A stretch of 64,000 nucleotides of DNA from Streptomyces coacervatus (GCF_029223485.1 NZ_JARHTP010000004.1:372001-436000); one strand, 5' to 3'. Counted from the first letter of the stretch, positions 25,160 through 35,032 are shown. Program-made: numbers and translations. The notes: generated by a model from the letters alone, not told the origin.

Positions 25160-26163
25160 CGCACATCCCTCCCTCCACCGTGCCCCGCGAGCACGTCCGA
25201 CCTGATCAGCCCCTGCGCGCTCAGATCGTCCCAGAGGCCGTCCGGGACGTGCTGATCATGGAGTTCCACGTTTCGTCCGACCTGTTGCGGAGTCCGCATG
25301 CCGAGGGTGACGTTGATGATACTGGGATGGGTGTACGGGAAGGCGATCGCGGCGGCGGGCAGGCTGGTCCCGTGCGCAGCACAGACCTCGGCGATCGCCC
25401 TGGCACGGGCGACCAGCGCCGGCGGGGCGTCCTGGTAGTCGTACTTCATGCCCTCGGCGGGCCACTCACGGGAGAGCAGGCCCGAGTTGAACACGCCCAC
25501 CGCCACCACGCTCTTACCGAGGTCCCGTGCGGCGGGCAGGACGTCGTCCAGCGCCGACTGGTCCAGGAGGGTGTAGCGCCCGGCCAGCATCACCACGTCG
25601 GCGGCGGTCTCGCGCAGGAAGCGGGCGAGCATCGCCGACTGGTTCATGCCGGCGCCGATCGCGCCGATCACCCCCTGGTCGCGCAAGTCCGCGAGCGCGG
25701 GCATGGCCTCCTCCGCCGCCTGTCGCCAGTGGTCGTCCGGATCGTGCAGGTAGACGATGTCCAGCCGGTCCAGGCCGGTGCGCTGCAGAGTGTCCTCGAT
25801 GGAGCGGAGTACGCCGTCACGGCTGAAGTCCCACTGCCGCCGCAGGTCGTCCCGTACGACGAAGCCCTCCGTGTCGACACCGCGTGGCTCCTCGTTGGGC
25901 ACCAGCAGCCTGCCCACCTTGGAGGAGATGACGTACTCGGCACGCGGGCGGCCCTTCAGGGCGGCGCCCAGACGGCGCTCGGAGAGGCCGAGGCCGTAGT
26001 GCGGTGCGGTGTCGAAGTAGCGGATGCCGGCGTCCCAGGCCGCGTCGATCGCGGCGGTCGCGTCCTCGACCGGGGTGATGCGGTAGAGGTTGCCGATCAC
26101 GGAGGCCCCGAAGCCGAGCCCGGTGAGTGCGACGGACGTGTTCTGGATCTTCCGTTGGTGCAA
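25150..26163 (-). CDS. Aldo/keto reductase, probable L-fucose 1-dehydrogenase, cluster B
   Basis: A 337-aa AKR barrel, tetrad Asp51 and Tyr56 (YFDTAPHYG), Lys82 (SSKVGR) and His140 (YLHDPDD). It belongs to the D-threo-aldose 1-dehydrogenase group and should oxidise L-fucose to L-fucono-lactone, the first oxidation of the pathway. The TTG start at 26163 follows AGGAG at six bases; no better start is available. It is 35 bases downstream of the kinase and overlaps the regulator gene. A paralogue sits in cluster A. Confidence 0.87.
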   Translation of the reverse strand: MHQRKIQNTSVALTGLGFGASVIGNLYRITPVEDATAAIDAAWDAGIRYFDTAPHYGLGLSERRLGAALKGRPRAEYVISSKVGRLLVPNEEPRGVDTEGFVVRDDLRRQWDFSRDGVLRSIEDTLQRTGLDRLDIVYLHDPDDHWRQAAEEAMPALADLRDQGVIGAIGAGMNQSAMLARFLRETAADVVMLAGRYTLLDQSALDDVLPAARDLGKSVVAVGVFNSGLLSREWPAEGMKYDYQDAPPALVARARAIAEVCAAHGTSLPAAAIAFPYTHPSIINVTLGMRTPQQVGRNVELHDQHVPDGLWDDLSAQGLIRSDVLAGHGGGRDVRCL

Positions 26164-26198
26164 GTCGTGCTCCTGGGATACGGGCGATGCGGGTGTGG

Positions 26199-27236
26199 TC
26201 AGCGTCTGACGTGGGCCGACCCGCCCGCGATGAGCGCCTCGACCTCGGCGAGCGAGGCCATGGAGACATCTCCGGGCGTGGTCATGGCGAGCGCACCGTG
26301 GGCGGTGCCGTAGGCGAGGGCGCTCCCCAGATCGGCACCGGCGAGCAGTCCGTGGATCAGGCCGGCGGCAAAGGCGTCGCCGGAGCCGATGCGGTCAAGG
26401 ACCTGCAGGCCGGCCATCCGAGGTCCGGGGATGAAGCCGGTTTCGGCGGACCAGGCGGCCGAGGACCAGTCGTTGACGCCGGCAGACGGCACGCCGCGCA
26501 GGGTCGTCGCCAGTACTTTCGCCGCGGGGAGCAGACCGGCCAACTCGGCGAGGGTGTCCGCCACTTCGTCGTCCCCGATGCGCGTCTGCCCCGGGTACGT
26601 CCCGGCCATTCCCAGTGCACCCACGATGACGTCGGCGTGCCGGGCGAGCCGCAGGTCGGCCTCGCGGGCCCGTTCCGGTCCACCACGGCCGGCCCAGAGG
26701 CTGGGGCGGTAATTGGGGTCGTAGGAGACGGTGACACCGTGACGGCGGGCGGCCGCCATCGCCTCGTCGGCGACGTCCAACGTGGTGTCGGACAGGCCCG
26801 CGAAGATGCCGCCGGTGTGGAACCAGCGCACGCCGGCCGAGAACACCGCGTCCCAGTCGAAGTCCCCCTTCCGTAGGTGGGAGACGGCGGTGTGGGCGCG
26901 GTCGCTGACGCCGAGTGCGCCGCGGATGCCGTAGCCGCGTTCGACGAAGTTCAGGCCGTTGCGGGCGGTGCGGCCGATGCCGTCGTCCGGTATCCAGCGG
27001 ATCAGCGAGGTGTCGACGCCGCCCTGGAGGATCAGGTCCTCGACGAGCCGGCCCACCGCGTTGTCGGCGAGCGAACTGACGACGGCCGTCCGCCACCCGA
27101 AGCAGCGCCGCAGCCCGCGGACGACGTTGTACTCACCGCCGCCCTCCCAGACCTGGAAGGAGCGGGCGGTGCGGATGCGTCCCTCGCCCGGGTCGAGGCG
27201 CAGCATCACCTCGCCGAGGGCCACCACGTCGATCAC
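26199..27236 (-). CDS. PfkB-family sugar kinase, KdgK-like
   Basis: A 345-aa ribokinase-fold kinase. It begins VALGEVMLRLDP, has GGEYNVVRGL for substrate binding, VSYDPNYRPSLW, and LDRIGSGDAFAAG with the catalytic Asp of the anion-hole motif (usual form DTTGAGD). The closest functional type is 2-keto-3-deoxygluconate kinase. Its presence is odd here: 2-keto-3-deoxy-L-fuconate has no C6 hydroxyl, so either another sugar acid (for example an L-galactose-derived one) also enters, or phosphorylation is at a different carbon. The GTG start overlaps the aldolase stop by four bases. Confidence 0.87.
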   Translation of the reverse strand: MIDVVALGEVMLRLDPGEGRIRTARSFQVWEGGGEYNVVRGLRRCFGWRTAVVSSLADNAVGRLVEDLILQGGVDTSLIRWIPDDGIGRTARNGLNFVERGYGIRGALGVSDRAHTAVSHLRKGDFDWDAVFSAGVRWFHTGGIFAGLSDTTLDVADEAMAAARRHGVTVSYDPNYRPSLWAGRGGPERAREADLRLARHADVIVGALGMAGTYPGQTRIGDDEVADTLAELAGLLPAAKVLATTLRGVPSAGVNDWSSAAWSAETGFIPGPRMAGLQVLDRIGSGDAFAAGLIHGLLAGADLGSALAYGTAHGALAMTTPGDVSMASLAEVEALIAGGSAHVRR

Positions 27237-27865
27237 GTCATGCTCCTGTCCACCGCGTCCGCCGTCAGCCGGCGGATCTCCTGGTAGTCCCCCCGCTCCA
27301 GATGGGCAGCTGTGGCCATCCAGCTGCCGCCCACCGCGAGGACCGCCGGATCGGCCAGGTAGGCGGTCAGACGGGAGGCGGCGATCCCGCCGGTCGGCAC
27401 GAAGCGCACTCCCGGGAACGGCGCTGCGAGCGCGCGGAGCGTACGCAGCCCGCCAAGGGGCTCGGCGGGGAAGAGCTTGACGGTGTCGAGGCCCGCCTTC
27501 AGGGCGCGCATCAGCTCGGTGGCAGTGGCGATGCCGGGCACCACGGGCACCCTCAACTCCCGGCACGTGGCGATGACTTCCTCGTCATAGCCGGGAGAGA
27601 CCACGAAGCGGGCCCCGGCCGCAACGGCCCGTTCCGCCTGCTCGGGCGTGAGGACCGTGCCGGCACCGACGGCCAGGCCACCGTGGGCCGCCATCGTTTT
27701 GAGCACCCGCTCGGCGTCGGGGGTGCGGAAGGTGACCTCGGCGCACCGGGCGCCGCCCGCCGCGAGCGCGTCGGCCAGCGGGCCGGCGGTCGCGGTGGAC
27801 GGCACGGTCAGCACCGGCAGGAGGCGGGCTCCGGCCAGTACGGAAGCCAGGTCGGTGCCGGTCAT
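27233..27865 (-). CDS. KDPG/KHG-family (Eda-like) aldolase
   Basis: Class I aldolase of 210 aa, with Glu43 in AEVTFRTP, the Schiff-base Lys130 in DTVKLFPAE and the phosphate or carboxylate loop FVPTGGI. It splits a 2-keto-3-deoxy acid (with or without phosphate) to pyruvate and an aldehyde. In this operon cleavage of 2-keto-3-deoxy-L-fuconate to pyruvate and L-lactaldehyde is plausible, as is a KDPG-like role together with the adjacent kinase. ATG 27865 overlaps the SDR stop as ATGA. Confidence 0.88.
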   Translation of the reverse strand: MTGTDLASVLAGARLLPVLTVPSTATAGPLADALAAGGARCAEVTFRTPDAERVLKTMAAHGGLAVGAGTVLTPEQAERAVAAGARFVVSPGYDEEVIATCRELRVPVVPGIATATELMRALKAGLDTVKLFPAEPLGGLRTLRALAAPFPGVRFVPTGGIAASRLTAYLADPAVLAVGGSWMATAAHLERGDYQEIRRLTADAVDRSMT

Positions 27866-28623
27866 CGGCCCAGCCATCCGCCGTCGACGGGCAGGACGGT
27901 GCCGTGGATGTAGGCGGCGGCGTCGGAGGCGAGGAAGACGGTGGCGCCGGCGAGGTCGTCGGCGTTGCCCCAGCGGCCGGCCGGGATCCGGTCCAGGATC
28001 GCCTTGCTGCGTACCGGGTCGTCCTGCAGGGCCTGGGTGTTGTCGGTGGCGATGTAGCCCGGCGCAAGCGCGTTGACGTTCACGCCGTGCGGGGCCCATT
28101 CGTTGGCCAGGGCCTTGGTCAGACCGGCGATGCCGTGCTTGGCGGCGGTGTAGCCGGGGACCGTGATGCCGCCCTGGAAACTGAGCAGTGACGCCGTGAA
28201 GATGACCTTCCCCTGGCCGCGGGCCACCATCGTTGCACCCACCGCCCGAGTCAGCGCGAACTGCGCACTCAGGTTGACCTGGAGCACCAACTCCCAGTCC
28301 GCGTCCGCGTGTTCGGCGGCCGGGGCGCGTCGGATCGTGCCCGCGTTGTTGACCAGGATGTCCACTGGACGCTCACGGCCGGCGAGGTCCGCGCCCAGGG
28401 TTCGTACGGCTTCCGGGTCGGCGAAGTCGGTCCGGATCGCCTCGAAGGTGCGGCCGGCGGCGAGGACGTCCTTCTCGACCGCGCTGCCGGACTCCTCCAG
28501 GGTGGCGCTGACGCCGATGACGTCGGCGCCGGCCTCGGCGAGCGCGCGGGCCATGGCCCGGCCGATGCCGCGCCGGGCCCCGGTGACGACGGCGAGCTTT
28601 CCGGTGAGGTCGAAGGCGGTCAT
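27862..28623 (-). CDS. Short-chain dehydrogenase, KduD-like
   Basis: A complete 253-aa classical SDR with the cofactor motif TGARRGIG, NNAG and the catalytic triad Ser145, Tyr158 and Lys162 (GYTAAKHG). The C-terminus YIHGTVLPVDGG is typical of the KduD / 2-keto-3-deoxy-acid dehydrogenase branch. It may be the 2-keto-3-deoxy-L-fuconate dehydrogenase of the oxidative fucose route. ATG 28623 overlaps the preceding stop. The cluster A operon carries only the C-terminal half of an SDR at the comparable place. Confidence 0.87.
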   Translation of the reverse strand: MTAFDLTGKLAVVTGARRGIGRAMARALAEAGADVIGVSATLEESGSAVEKDVLAAGRTFEAIRTDFADPEAVRTLGADLAGRERPVDILVNNAGTIRRAPAAEHADADWELVLQVNLSAQFALTRAVGATMVARGQGKVIFTASLLSFQGGITVPGYTAAKHGIAGLTKALANEWAPHGVNVNALAPGYIATDNTQALQDDPVRSKAILDRIPAGRWGNADDLAGATVFLASDAAAYIHGTVLPVDGGWLGR

Positions 28624-29663
28624 GCGTCGGCTCCCTGGGCGTCGTCGGTGCAGTCCACGAGGATCTTCATCACGTCGCCGCCGCTCTCCAGGGCCTCGAA
28701 GGCTGCGGGCGCCTCGGTGAGCGGGACGACCTTGCTGATCAGCCGCTCGGCCGGGACGGTGCCGTCGGCGACCAGGGCCGCCGCACGCTCGAAGTCGGAG
28801 CGGTCGTACAACCGGGCGCCCACCAGGGTCAGTTCGCGCCAGAAGAAGCGGTGCAGGTTGACCTCGCGCGGGCGGGGGTGGATGGCGACCAGGCACAACC
28901 GGCCGCGCACTCCCAACACCTCCACGGCGGTGTCGACGCCGGCCGCCGCACCGGACACCTCGAAGGCGACGTCCGCGCCCGCGTCCTGGGTCCACTGCCG
29001 CACCGCCTCGGACACGTCCTCGGCGGCCGGGTCCCAGGCGGCGAGACCCAACTCCTCGGCGAGCAGCCGACGGTGGGTGTTCAGCTCCACCAGCCGGACC
29101 TCGGCACCCGCGGCGCGTGCGACCAGCGCGATCAGGACGCCGACCGGGCCACCGCCGACCACCACGACCTTCTCGCCCTCACGCACGGCGGCGCGGCCCA
29201 CGTCGTGCACGGCGACCGCGGTCGGCTCGACGAGGGCGGCCCGGTCCAGGGCGAGCGACTCCGGCAGCCTGATCAGGGTGGAGGCGGGCACCGTCCAGCG
29301 TTGCTGCATCGCGCCCGGGGAGTCGATGCCGATGAAGTCGAGGTGCTGGCAGATGTGTTGATGGCCGGCGCGGCAGGCCGGACAGGTGTCGTCCCAGCGC
29401 AGCGGCATGACCGTGACCGCGTCACCGGGCTGCCAGCCCTCCACGCCCGGCCCGACCCGCACCACGCGACCGGACATCTCATGCCCCAGGACGGCCGGCG
29501 CATCGACCCGGGCGTCCATGTCGCCGTGGAAGATGTGCAGATCGGTGCCGCAGATACCGACAAAGGCGGGAGCCAGCTCCACCTCACCCGGACCGGGCGG
29601 CACACCGATTGCGGGAGCCGTGTCCAGGGAGCGGGCGGAAACGTAACGGACGGCAAGAGTCAT
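28620..29663 (-). CDS. Zinc-dependent medium-chain dehydrogenase
   Basis: A 347-aa MDR enzyme of the threonine/sorbitol dehydrogenase type. Catalytic zinc ligands are Cys38 (GICGTDLH) and His61-Glu62 (LGHE). A CPACRAGHQHIC segment provides the structural-zinc region, with one cysteine fewer than usual, and GGGPVG is the NAD motif. In a fucose operon it could oxidise a keto-deoxy acid or act on lactaldehyde; the substrate is not readable from sequence. It overlaps both neighbours by four bases. Confidence 0.86.
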   Translation of the reverse strand: MTLAVRYVSARSLDTAPAIGVPPGPGEVELAPAFVGICGTDLHIFHGDMDARVDAPAVLGHEMSGRVVRVGPGVEGWQPGDAVTVMPLRWDDTCPACRAGHQHICQHLDFIGIDSPGAMQQRWTVPASTLIRLPESLALDRAALVEPTAVAVHDVGRAAVREGEKVVVVGGGPVGVLIALVARAAGAEVRLVELNTHRRLLAEELGLAAWDPAAEDVSEAVRQWTQDAGADVAFEVSGAAAGVDTAVEVLGVRGRLCLVAIHPRPREVNLHRFFWRELTLVGARLYDRSDFERAAALVADGTVPAERLISKVVPLTEAPAAFEALESGGDVMKILVDCTDDAQGADA

Positions 29664-30097
29664 CGTGCTCTCAGGGTCCCTTCAGCGCGGACGCCGATCG
29701 TCAGCAGCAGGTTGGCGTAGGTACGGGTGTCGGCGGTGACGATCGCCAGCGCCAGGTCGGGCGAGCGGGCAGCGTCGTAGAACTCGAAGCGGCCGAGCGT
29801 GTCGACCGGGAGGGGCGCCAGCATCGAGCGGTACTCGGCAATGGCGGACGGCTCCGCTTCGCCCTCGGGCGGCACCATGACGTGGGCCGCCTCGACGGGC
29901 AGGGCACGCAGCAGGACCTCGAGCACGGTGGTGACGTCGAGCAGGCCGGGGGCGAGATTGAGGTGGACGGTGCGGGCACGCTCGCCGGTGGCGGTGCTCG
30001 CGGGGTAGTGGCCGTCGGCGAGCAGCACACGGGAGCCGTGACCGGCTCCGGCCAGGGATTCGAGGATCCCGGGATGCAGCAGTTCCGTCAGGAGCAC
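29660..30097 (-). CDS. fucU: RbsD/FucU-family mutarotase, probable L-fucose mutarotase
   Basis: A 145-aa protein of the RbsD/FucU fold that equilibrates sugar anomers. It begins [31 protein letters not shown] (HP and the DGHYP catalytic segment are hallmarks) and ends with the conserved TADTRTYANLLLTIGV region, where the Tyr and Asn bind sugar. The GTG at 30097 is preceded by GAAGGAGGTGA, an almost complete anti-16S match. It overlaps the lactonase stop by 10 bases. Together with the downstream L-fuconate genes this makes L-fucose the likely substrate. Confidence 0.88.
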   Translation of the reverse strand: MLLTELLHPGILESLAGAGHGSRVLLADGHYPASTATGERARTVHLNLAPGLLDVTTVLEVLLRALPVEAAHVMVPPEGEAEPSAIAEYRSMLAPLPVDTLGRFEFYDAARSPDLALAIVTADTRTYANLLLTIGVRAEGTLRAR

Positions 30098-30990
30098 GGT
30101 GTCACCTCCTTCGTGGGGGCGGGGGTCAGGAGGTAGAAGGCGGTCGCGGTGCCGGCGAGGACCGCGTGGATCTCGGTGTCGGAGCAGCCGTTCAGGAGTT
30201 CCTCGACGGTGGCGGCCCAGCGGTTCCAGCCGCCCGCGAGATTCGCCACCGGCCAGTCGGAGCCGAACATCAGCCGGTCGGGGCCGAAGGCGGCGAGCAG
30301 GACGTCCCACACGGGGCGGATGTCGTCGACGGTCCACTTCTCGTGGTCCGCCTCGGTGATCAGCCCCGACACCTTGCAGCGGACCTGGGGATGCCTGGCC
30401 AGCATCCGCAACTGCTGTGCCCAGTCAGTGAGTTCGCGCCGCGCGATCGGCGGCTTGCCGGCGTGGTCCAGGGCGAGCGGCAGCTCGGGGAGCCGTTCCG
30501 CGAGCCGGATCGCCTGCGGAAGCTGGTGGCTGCGGATCAGCACGTCGTATCCGAGCCCGCGCTCCCCGACCGCTTGCAACCCCCTTTCCACGTCGGGTCG
30601 TTGGAGCCAGTGTGGATCCGTCTCACTTTGCACGAGATGACGCAGGGACCGCAGATACATGCCGCCCGGCCCCGCGAGCAACTCGTCGAGCAGGTCCCCG
30701 ATCGCGGGGGACGTCAGGTCCGCCCAGCCCACCACGGCCCCGATCAGCGGGTCGATGTCGGCCAGGGCGAGGAGGTCGCGGGTCTCGGGCACGGAGGCGA
30801 TGCACTGGACGACCACCGTGCTCGTCAGTCGCCGTCCGGCGATCGGCCGGGTCGCGGCCGATCGCAGGGCGTGCGGGCCGAAGTTGCGGCGGATCGGCTC
30901 GTGCCCCGGCTCGTCCAGCCAGGGCTGCGGCCGGACGTCCAGGTCCCAGACGTGGTGGTGGGCGTCGACGAGGGCCTGGGCCTCAGACAC
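30088..30990 (-). CDS. L-fuconolactonase-like amidohydrolase, cluster B copy
   Basis: A 300-aa COG3618-type TIM-barrel hydrolase: VDAHHHVWD at the start, [32 protein letters not shown] and FGSDWPVAN with the metal Asp. It hydrolyses L-fucono-lactone to L-fuconate between the AKR dehydrogenase and the dehydratase. The GTG start at 30990 overlaps the dehydratase stop by eight bases. Large blocks match the cluster A copy almost residue for residue, showing a duplication. Confidence 0.88.
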   Translation of the reverse strand: MSEAQALVDAHHHVWDLDVRPQPWLDEPGHEPIRRNFGPHALRSAATRPIAGRRLTSTVVVQCIASVPETRDLLALADIDPLIGAVVGWADLTSPAIGDLLDELLAGPGGMYLRSLRHLVQSETDPHWLQRPDVERGLQAVGERGLGYDVLIRSHQLPQAIRLAERLPELPLALDHAGKPPIARRELTDWAQQLRMLARHPQVRCKVSGLITEADHEKWTVDDIRPVWDVLLAAFGPDRLMFGSDWPVANLAGGWNRWAATVEELLNGCSDTEIHAVLAGTATAFYLLTPAPTKEVTPCS

Positions 30991-32326
30991 GAGCGGTCCA
31001 GACGGGGCCGTCGGGGTAGGCGTACTCCTTGAGGGACGCGGGGTGCATCTGCGCGCTCAGCCCGGGCAGGGTCGGCGCCAGGTAGTGGCCGTCGACGATG
31101 CGCACCGGGTCGACGAAGTGCTCGTGCAGATGGTCGACGTACTCGATGACGCGGTCCTCGACCGTGCCGGTGACGGCGACGTAGTCGAACATCGACAGGT
31201 GCTGGACCATCTCGCACAGGCCGACGCCGCCCGCGTGCGGGCAGACCGGGACGCCGAACTTCGCAGCGAGGAGCAGGATGGCGATGTTCTCGTTGACGCC
31301 GCCGACCCGTGCGGAGTCGATCTGCACGATGTCCACCGCGCCGGCCTGCAGGAGTTGCTTGAAGACGACCCGGTTGGCGATGTGCTCGCCGGTGGCGACC
31401 TTGATGGGGCTGACGGCCTTGCGCACGGCGGCGTGGCCGAGGATGTCGTCGGGGGAGGTGGGCTCCTCGATCCAGTACGGCTGGTAAGGGGCCAGTGCGC
31501 TCATCCAGTCGATTGCGGCCTGGACGTCCCATCTCTGGTTGGCGTCGACGGCGATGCGGATTCCGTCGCCGACCGTCTCGCGCGCGGTGCGCATGCGCCG
31601 TATGTCGTCGTCCAGGTCCGCCCCGACCTTCAGTTTGATCTGGGTGAAGCCGTCGGCGACGGCCTCGCGGGCGAGGCGGGACAGCTTCTCGTCGGAGTAG
31701 CCGAGCCAGCCGGGGGTGGTGGTGTAGGCGGGGTAGCCCTGGTGGAGCAGGCGGCCGATGCGCTGTTCGCGGCCGGGCTCGGCGCGGCGCAGGATCTCCA
31801 GGGCCTCCTCGGGGGTGAGGGCGTCGGAGAGCCAGCGGAAGTCGACCTGGGCGACCAGGTCCTCGGGTGACATCTCGCCGAGGAAGCGCCAGACGGGCTT
31901 GCCGGCCCGCTTGGCGGCGAGGTCCCAGGCGGCGTTGACGACCGCGCCGGTTGCCATGTGGATGGCGCCCTTCTCCGGGCCCAGCCAGCGCAGTTGCGGG
32001 TCGTGGACGAGGGAGCGGGAGAAAGTGCCGAGGTCGGCGCAGACTTCGTCGACCGACAGGCCCACCACATACGGGGCGAGAGCGGCGATGGCCGCGGCCT
32101 GGACGTCGTTGCCGCGGCCGGTGGTGAAGGCCAGGGCGTGGCCTTCCAGGCCGTCGCCCGCGTCGGTGCGCAGAACGACGTAGGCGGCGGAGTAGTCGGG
32201 TTCGGGGTTCATCGCGTCCGACCCGTCCAGGTGCTCGGACGTCGGGAAGCGCACGTCCAGCACGTCCAGGGCGGTGATGCGGGCCACGGCGGGGGATGCC
32301 TGGGAAGTGGACAGGGCGGATGACAT
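30983..32326 (-). CDS. L-fuconate dehydratase (enolase superfamily)
   Basis: A 447-aa mandelate-racemase-group enzyme converting L-fuconate to 2-keto-3-deoxy-L-fuconate. The N-terminal cap carries the family block [20 protein letters not shown]. The barrel has the KxK bases in QIKLKVG, metal ligands in [18 protein letters not shown] and ATGEHIANR, and the catalytic His in [11 protein letters not shown]. Length and motifs match characterised FucD proteins, which also accept L-galactonate and D-arabinonate. ATG 32326 follows AGGAG. It is the diagnostic gene for reading the whole operon as L-fucose oxidation. Confidence 0.93.
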   Translation of the reverse strand: MSSALSTSQASPAVARITALDVLDVRFPTSEHLDGSDAMNPEPDYSAAYVVLRTDAGDGLEGHALAFTTGRGNDVQAAAIAALAPYVVGLSVDEVCADLGTFSRSLVHDPQLRWLGPEKGAIHMATGAVVNAAWDLAAKRAGKPVWRFLGEMSPEDLVAQVDFRWLSDALTPEEALEILRRAEPGREQRIGRLLHQGYPAYTTTPGWLGYSDEKLSRLAREAVADGFTQIKLKVGADLDDDIRRMRTARETVGDGIRIAVDANQRWDVQAAIDWMSALAPYQPYWIEEPTSPDDILGHAAVRKAVSPIKVATGEHIANRVVFKQLLQAGAVDIVQIDSARVGGVNENIAILLLAAKFGVPVCPHAGGVGLCEMVQHLSMFDYVAVTGTVEDRVIEYVDHLHEHFVDPVRIVDGHYLAPTLPGLSAQMHPASLKEYAYPDGPVWTARV

Positions 32327-32421
32327 GGCGGCAACTCCTGTGAGGTGCGGGGCGATACGACCCCTGGCGACGAGATGAGGGTGCGGCGGAGGGTGCCGGG
32401 CGTCCTGGACGGCCGCCGGTT

Positions 32422-33477
32422 TCACTCCTGGACCTTGCCGCCCGTGATACGCGAGATGGTCAGCGCGACCAGGATGATCAGGCCGTTGAGGGCGCCGATC
32501 CACTGCGCGGGGACACCCGCGAGCGTGAGCACGTTCTGGATCATGAAGAGCAACAGGATGCCGCTGAAGGCGCCGAACATGGTGCCCTTGCCGCCGTTGA
32601 GGCTGATGCCTCCGATGACGGCGGCGGCGAAGACGGTGAAGATGTAGCCGTTGCCCTGCGCCGAGGCGACGGAGGCCAGGCGTCCGGAGAGCATCAGTCC
32701 GGCGAGGGCGGCGAGGACACTGCCGGTGACGATGACGATCCACAGCACCCGGTCGGTGCGGATGCCGGCCGCCTTCGCAGCGTCGACGTTGCCGCCGATG
32801 GCGTACAGCGAGCGGCCGAAGCTGGTCCAGCCGAGCACCACGATCGCGACGGCGAACAGCACCAGGCAGACCCAGATCGACGCGGGCATCCCGAACCATT
32901 CGGCCGTGCCGAGGTAGAGCATCGACTGCGGCAGCTGGAAGAAGGTCTGGCCGCCGGAGATGCCGGTGAGGACGCCGCGCAGCACGATCAGCATGCCGAG
33001 GGTGACGATGAAGCCGTTGAGGCCGAAGCGGATGATCAGCAGGGCGTTGATCACGCCGACGAGCGCGCCCACGGCCAGGGTGACAGGAATGGACCACGCG
33101 CCGGGGAGCAGTCCGAGTCCGTGGCCCGCGCCGACCGGCACGACCAGCCAGGCCGCGACGCCGGGCGCGAGGCCCATGGTGGACTCGAGCGACAGGTCCA
33201 TCTTCTTGACGATCAGGATCATCGTCTGGGCCAGGACCAGCAGGGCCATCTCGGACATGGTCTGCAGGACGTTGATGAGGTTGTCGGCCTGCAGGAAGAC
33301 CGGGTTGACGATCTGTCCGACGATCGCGATGACCACGATGGCCGGGACGAGTGCGAGGTCGCGGAGGCGGGCCAGGGGTATCCGGCCGCCGAGCAGCACG
33401 GTCCGCTTCGGCGCCGGCTCCGTGCCTTTGGCGGCAGCGGTGTCCGCGAGGACGGATTCAGGCATCACTTCAGGCAT
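32422..33477 (-). CDS. Ribose-type ABC transporter permease
   Basis: A 351-aa membrane protein of the RbsC/AraH family with about ten hydrophobic segments. It shows the typical [21 protein letters not shown] motif region and [13 protein letters not shown] near the C-terminus. It forms the homodimeric channel of the cluster B monosaccharide importer. ATG 33477 overlaps the ATPase stop by eight bases; an alternative ATG at 33465 gives a product four residues shorter. The 95-bp space to the dehydratase holds nothing notable. Confidence 0.9.
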   Translation of the reverse strand: MPEVMPESVLADTAAAKGTEPAPKRTVLLGGRIPLARLRDLALVPAIVVIAIVGQIVNPVFLQADNLINVLQTMSEMALLVLAQTMILIVKKMDLSLESTMGLAPGVAAWLVVPVGAGHGLGLLPGAWSIPVTLAVGALVGVINALLIIRFGLNGFIVTLGMLIVLRGVLTGISGGQTFFQLPQSMLYLGTAEWFGMPASIWVCLVLFAVAIVVLGWTSFGRSLYAIGGNVDAAKAAGIRTDRVLWIVIVTGSVLAALAGLMLSGRLASVASAQGNGYIFTVFAAAVIGGISLNGGKGTMFGAFSGILLLFMIQNVLTLAGVPAQWIGALNGLIILVALTISRITGGKVQE

Positions 33478-35032
33478 TCAAGTCCACTCCTTCCATCGCG
33501 GCCACGAGGTCGTGGTCGTGCCAGCCGCGGGCGATTTCCGAGGTCACACGGCCCTGGAACATCACCAGGACCCGGTCGCACATACGCAGGTCGTCGAGTT
33601 CGTCGGAGGCGATGAGCACTCCGGTGCCGGTGGCCGCGGTCTCCTCGACCTTGCCGAGGAGGAACTCCTTGGAGCGCACGTCCACGCCCGCGGTCGGGTT
33701 GATCAGGACCAGCAGCCGGGGGTCGTCGGCGAGGGCGCGGGCCATGACGACCTTCTGCTGGTTGCCTCCGGACAGGGCGGAGACGGGCAGTTCGGGACCG
33801 GGCGTCTTGATCGCGAGGTTCTCGATCATGCCCTCGGCGAGCCGGTCCCGGCGGCTGCGGCTGAGGAAGCCGTTGGCGCCGAGCCTGCGGGGAACGGACA
33901 GGGTGGCGTTGTCCGCGACCGACATGTCGGGAACGAAGCCCTGGTGGTGCCGGTCCTGGGGGACGAACCCGGCGCCTGCGGCGAGCGCCGCGGGCACGCT
34001 GCCCGGCCGGGGCCGGCGCCCGGCGACCTCCACCTCGCCTGCCGCTGCCGTCCGAAGTCCCACGACGGTCTCGGCGACCTCGGTACGGCCGCTGCCGGCG
34101 GCCCCCGCGAGGCCGACGATCTCGCCGGCCCCGATCCGGAAGCTGACGTCGTCGTACGCGTCGCCCCGCAGCGCGCTGACGCTCAGCGCGGCCGTGGCAC
34201 CGGGGTCGAGGGCGCTCGTGCGTTCCTCGCGCCGGTCGGCCGCCGCCTCGCCGGTCATGGCGGCGACGAGGTCGGCACGGGGAAGGTCCGCGACCGGCGC
34301 GGTCACGATGTGCCGGGCGTCGCGGAACACCGTCACCATGTCGCAGATCTCGTAGATCTCCTGGAGATGGTGGCTGATGAACAGGAAGGTCACGCCCTGG
34401 CGTTGCAGGTCGCGGATGCGATCGAAGAGGCGGTTGATGGCCGCCCCGTCGAGTTGCGCGGTCGGCTCGTCGAGGATGATGAACCGGGCCCCGAAGGACA
34501 GCGCGCGGGCGATCTCGACGAACTGCCGCTGCTCCACGCTCAGATCACCGGCCGGGGTCTGCGGGTCGACGTCCACCGACCAGGTCGACAGCAGCTCCTG
34601 TGCGCGGCGGCGGGTGCCCTGCCAGCTGATGAGCCTGCTCTGTCCGTGGTCGTGCCGGTTCAGGAAGAGGTTCTCGGCGACGGTCAGCGTGGGGATGATC
34701 GTCGACTTCTGGTAGACGCAGGCGACGCGTCGACGCCAGGCGTCACGGTCGCTGGGCCGGGGGGCGGGCTCGCCGCCGAAGGTCACCGTTCCCTCGTCGG
34801 GGGCCTGAAGGCCGGTGAGGACCGACACCAGGGTCGACTTGCCGGCTCCGTTGCGGCCGACGAGTGCGTGGGTCTCGCCGGGCCTGATGGTGATCCGGGC
34901 GCCGTTCAGGGCCACCGTCGGACCGAATCGTTTGACTATGCCCGTCGCCTCGACGACGGGCGGGTCCGAGGGGGCCCGCCCGTCGTCCGCCGGGACGGGC
35001 GCGGGAGTGACTGCTCGCTCCCCGTCGCTCAT
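33470..35032 (-). CDS. Ribose-type ABC transporter ATPase with two nucleotide-binding domains
   Basis: A 520-aa RbsA/MglA-type duplicated ATPase. Domain 1 has Walker A GRNGAGKS at 59-66, a signature LSVEQRQ and Walker B ILDEPTA. Domain 2 has a degenerate Walker A (GAAGSGRTE, usual for the family), an intact signature LSGGNQQK, but LINPTAGVD where LDEPTRGVD is expected, so the Walker B Asp and the catalytic Glu are replaced by Ile and Asn. One ATP site should therefore be inactive for hydrolysis. It energises uptake through the permease encoded next and lies 43 bases after the receptor gene. Confidence 0.91.
   Translation of the reverse strand: MSDGERAVTPAPVPADDGRAPSDPPVVEATGIVKRFGPTVALNGARITIRPGETHALVGRNGAGKSTLVSVLTGLQAPDEGTVTFGGEPAPRPSDRDAWRRRVACVYQKSTIIPTLTVAENLFLNRHDHGQSRLISWQGTRRRAQELLSTWSVDVDPQTPAGDLSVEQRQFVEIARALSFGARFIILDEPTAQLDGAAINRLFDRIRDLQRQGVTFLFISHHLQEIYEICDMVTVFRDARHIVTAPVADLPRADLVAAMTGEAAADRREERTSALDPGATAALSVSALRGDAYDDVSFRIGAGEIVGLAGAAGSGRTEVAETVVGLRTAAAGEVEVAGRRPRPGSVPAALAAGAGFVPQDRHHQGFVPDMSVADNATLSVPRRLGANGFLSRSRRDRLAEGMIENLAIKTPGPELPVSALSGGNQQKVVMARALADDPRLLVLINPTAGVDVRSKEFLLGKVEETAATGTGVLIASDELDDLRMCDRVLVMFQGRVTSEIARGWHDHDLVAAMEGVDLNA

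Noticed and set aside
25164..25174. ACATCCCTCCC near the GntR start
   Set aside because: Only the left half matches, and it falls inside the aldo/keto reductase coding region.
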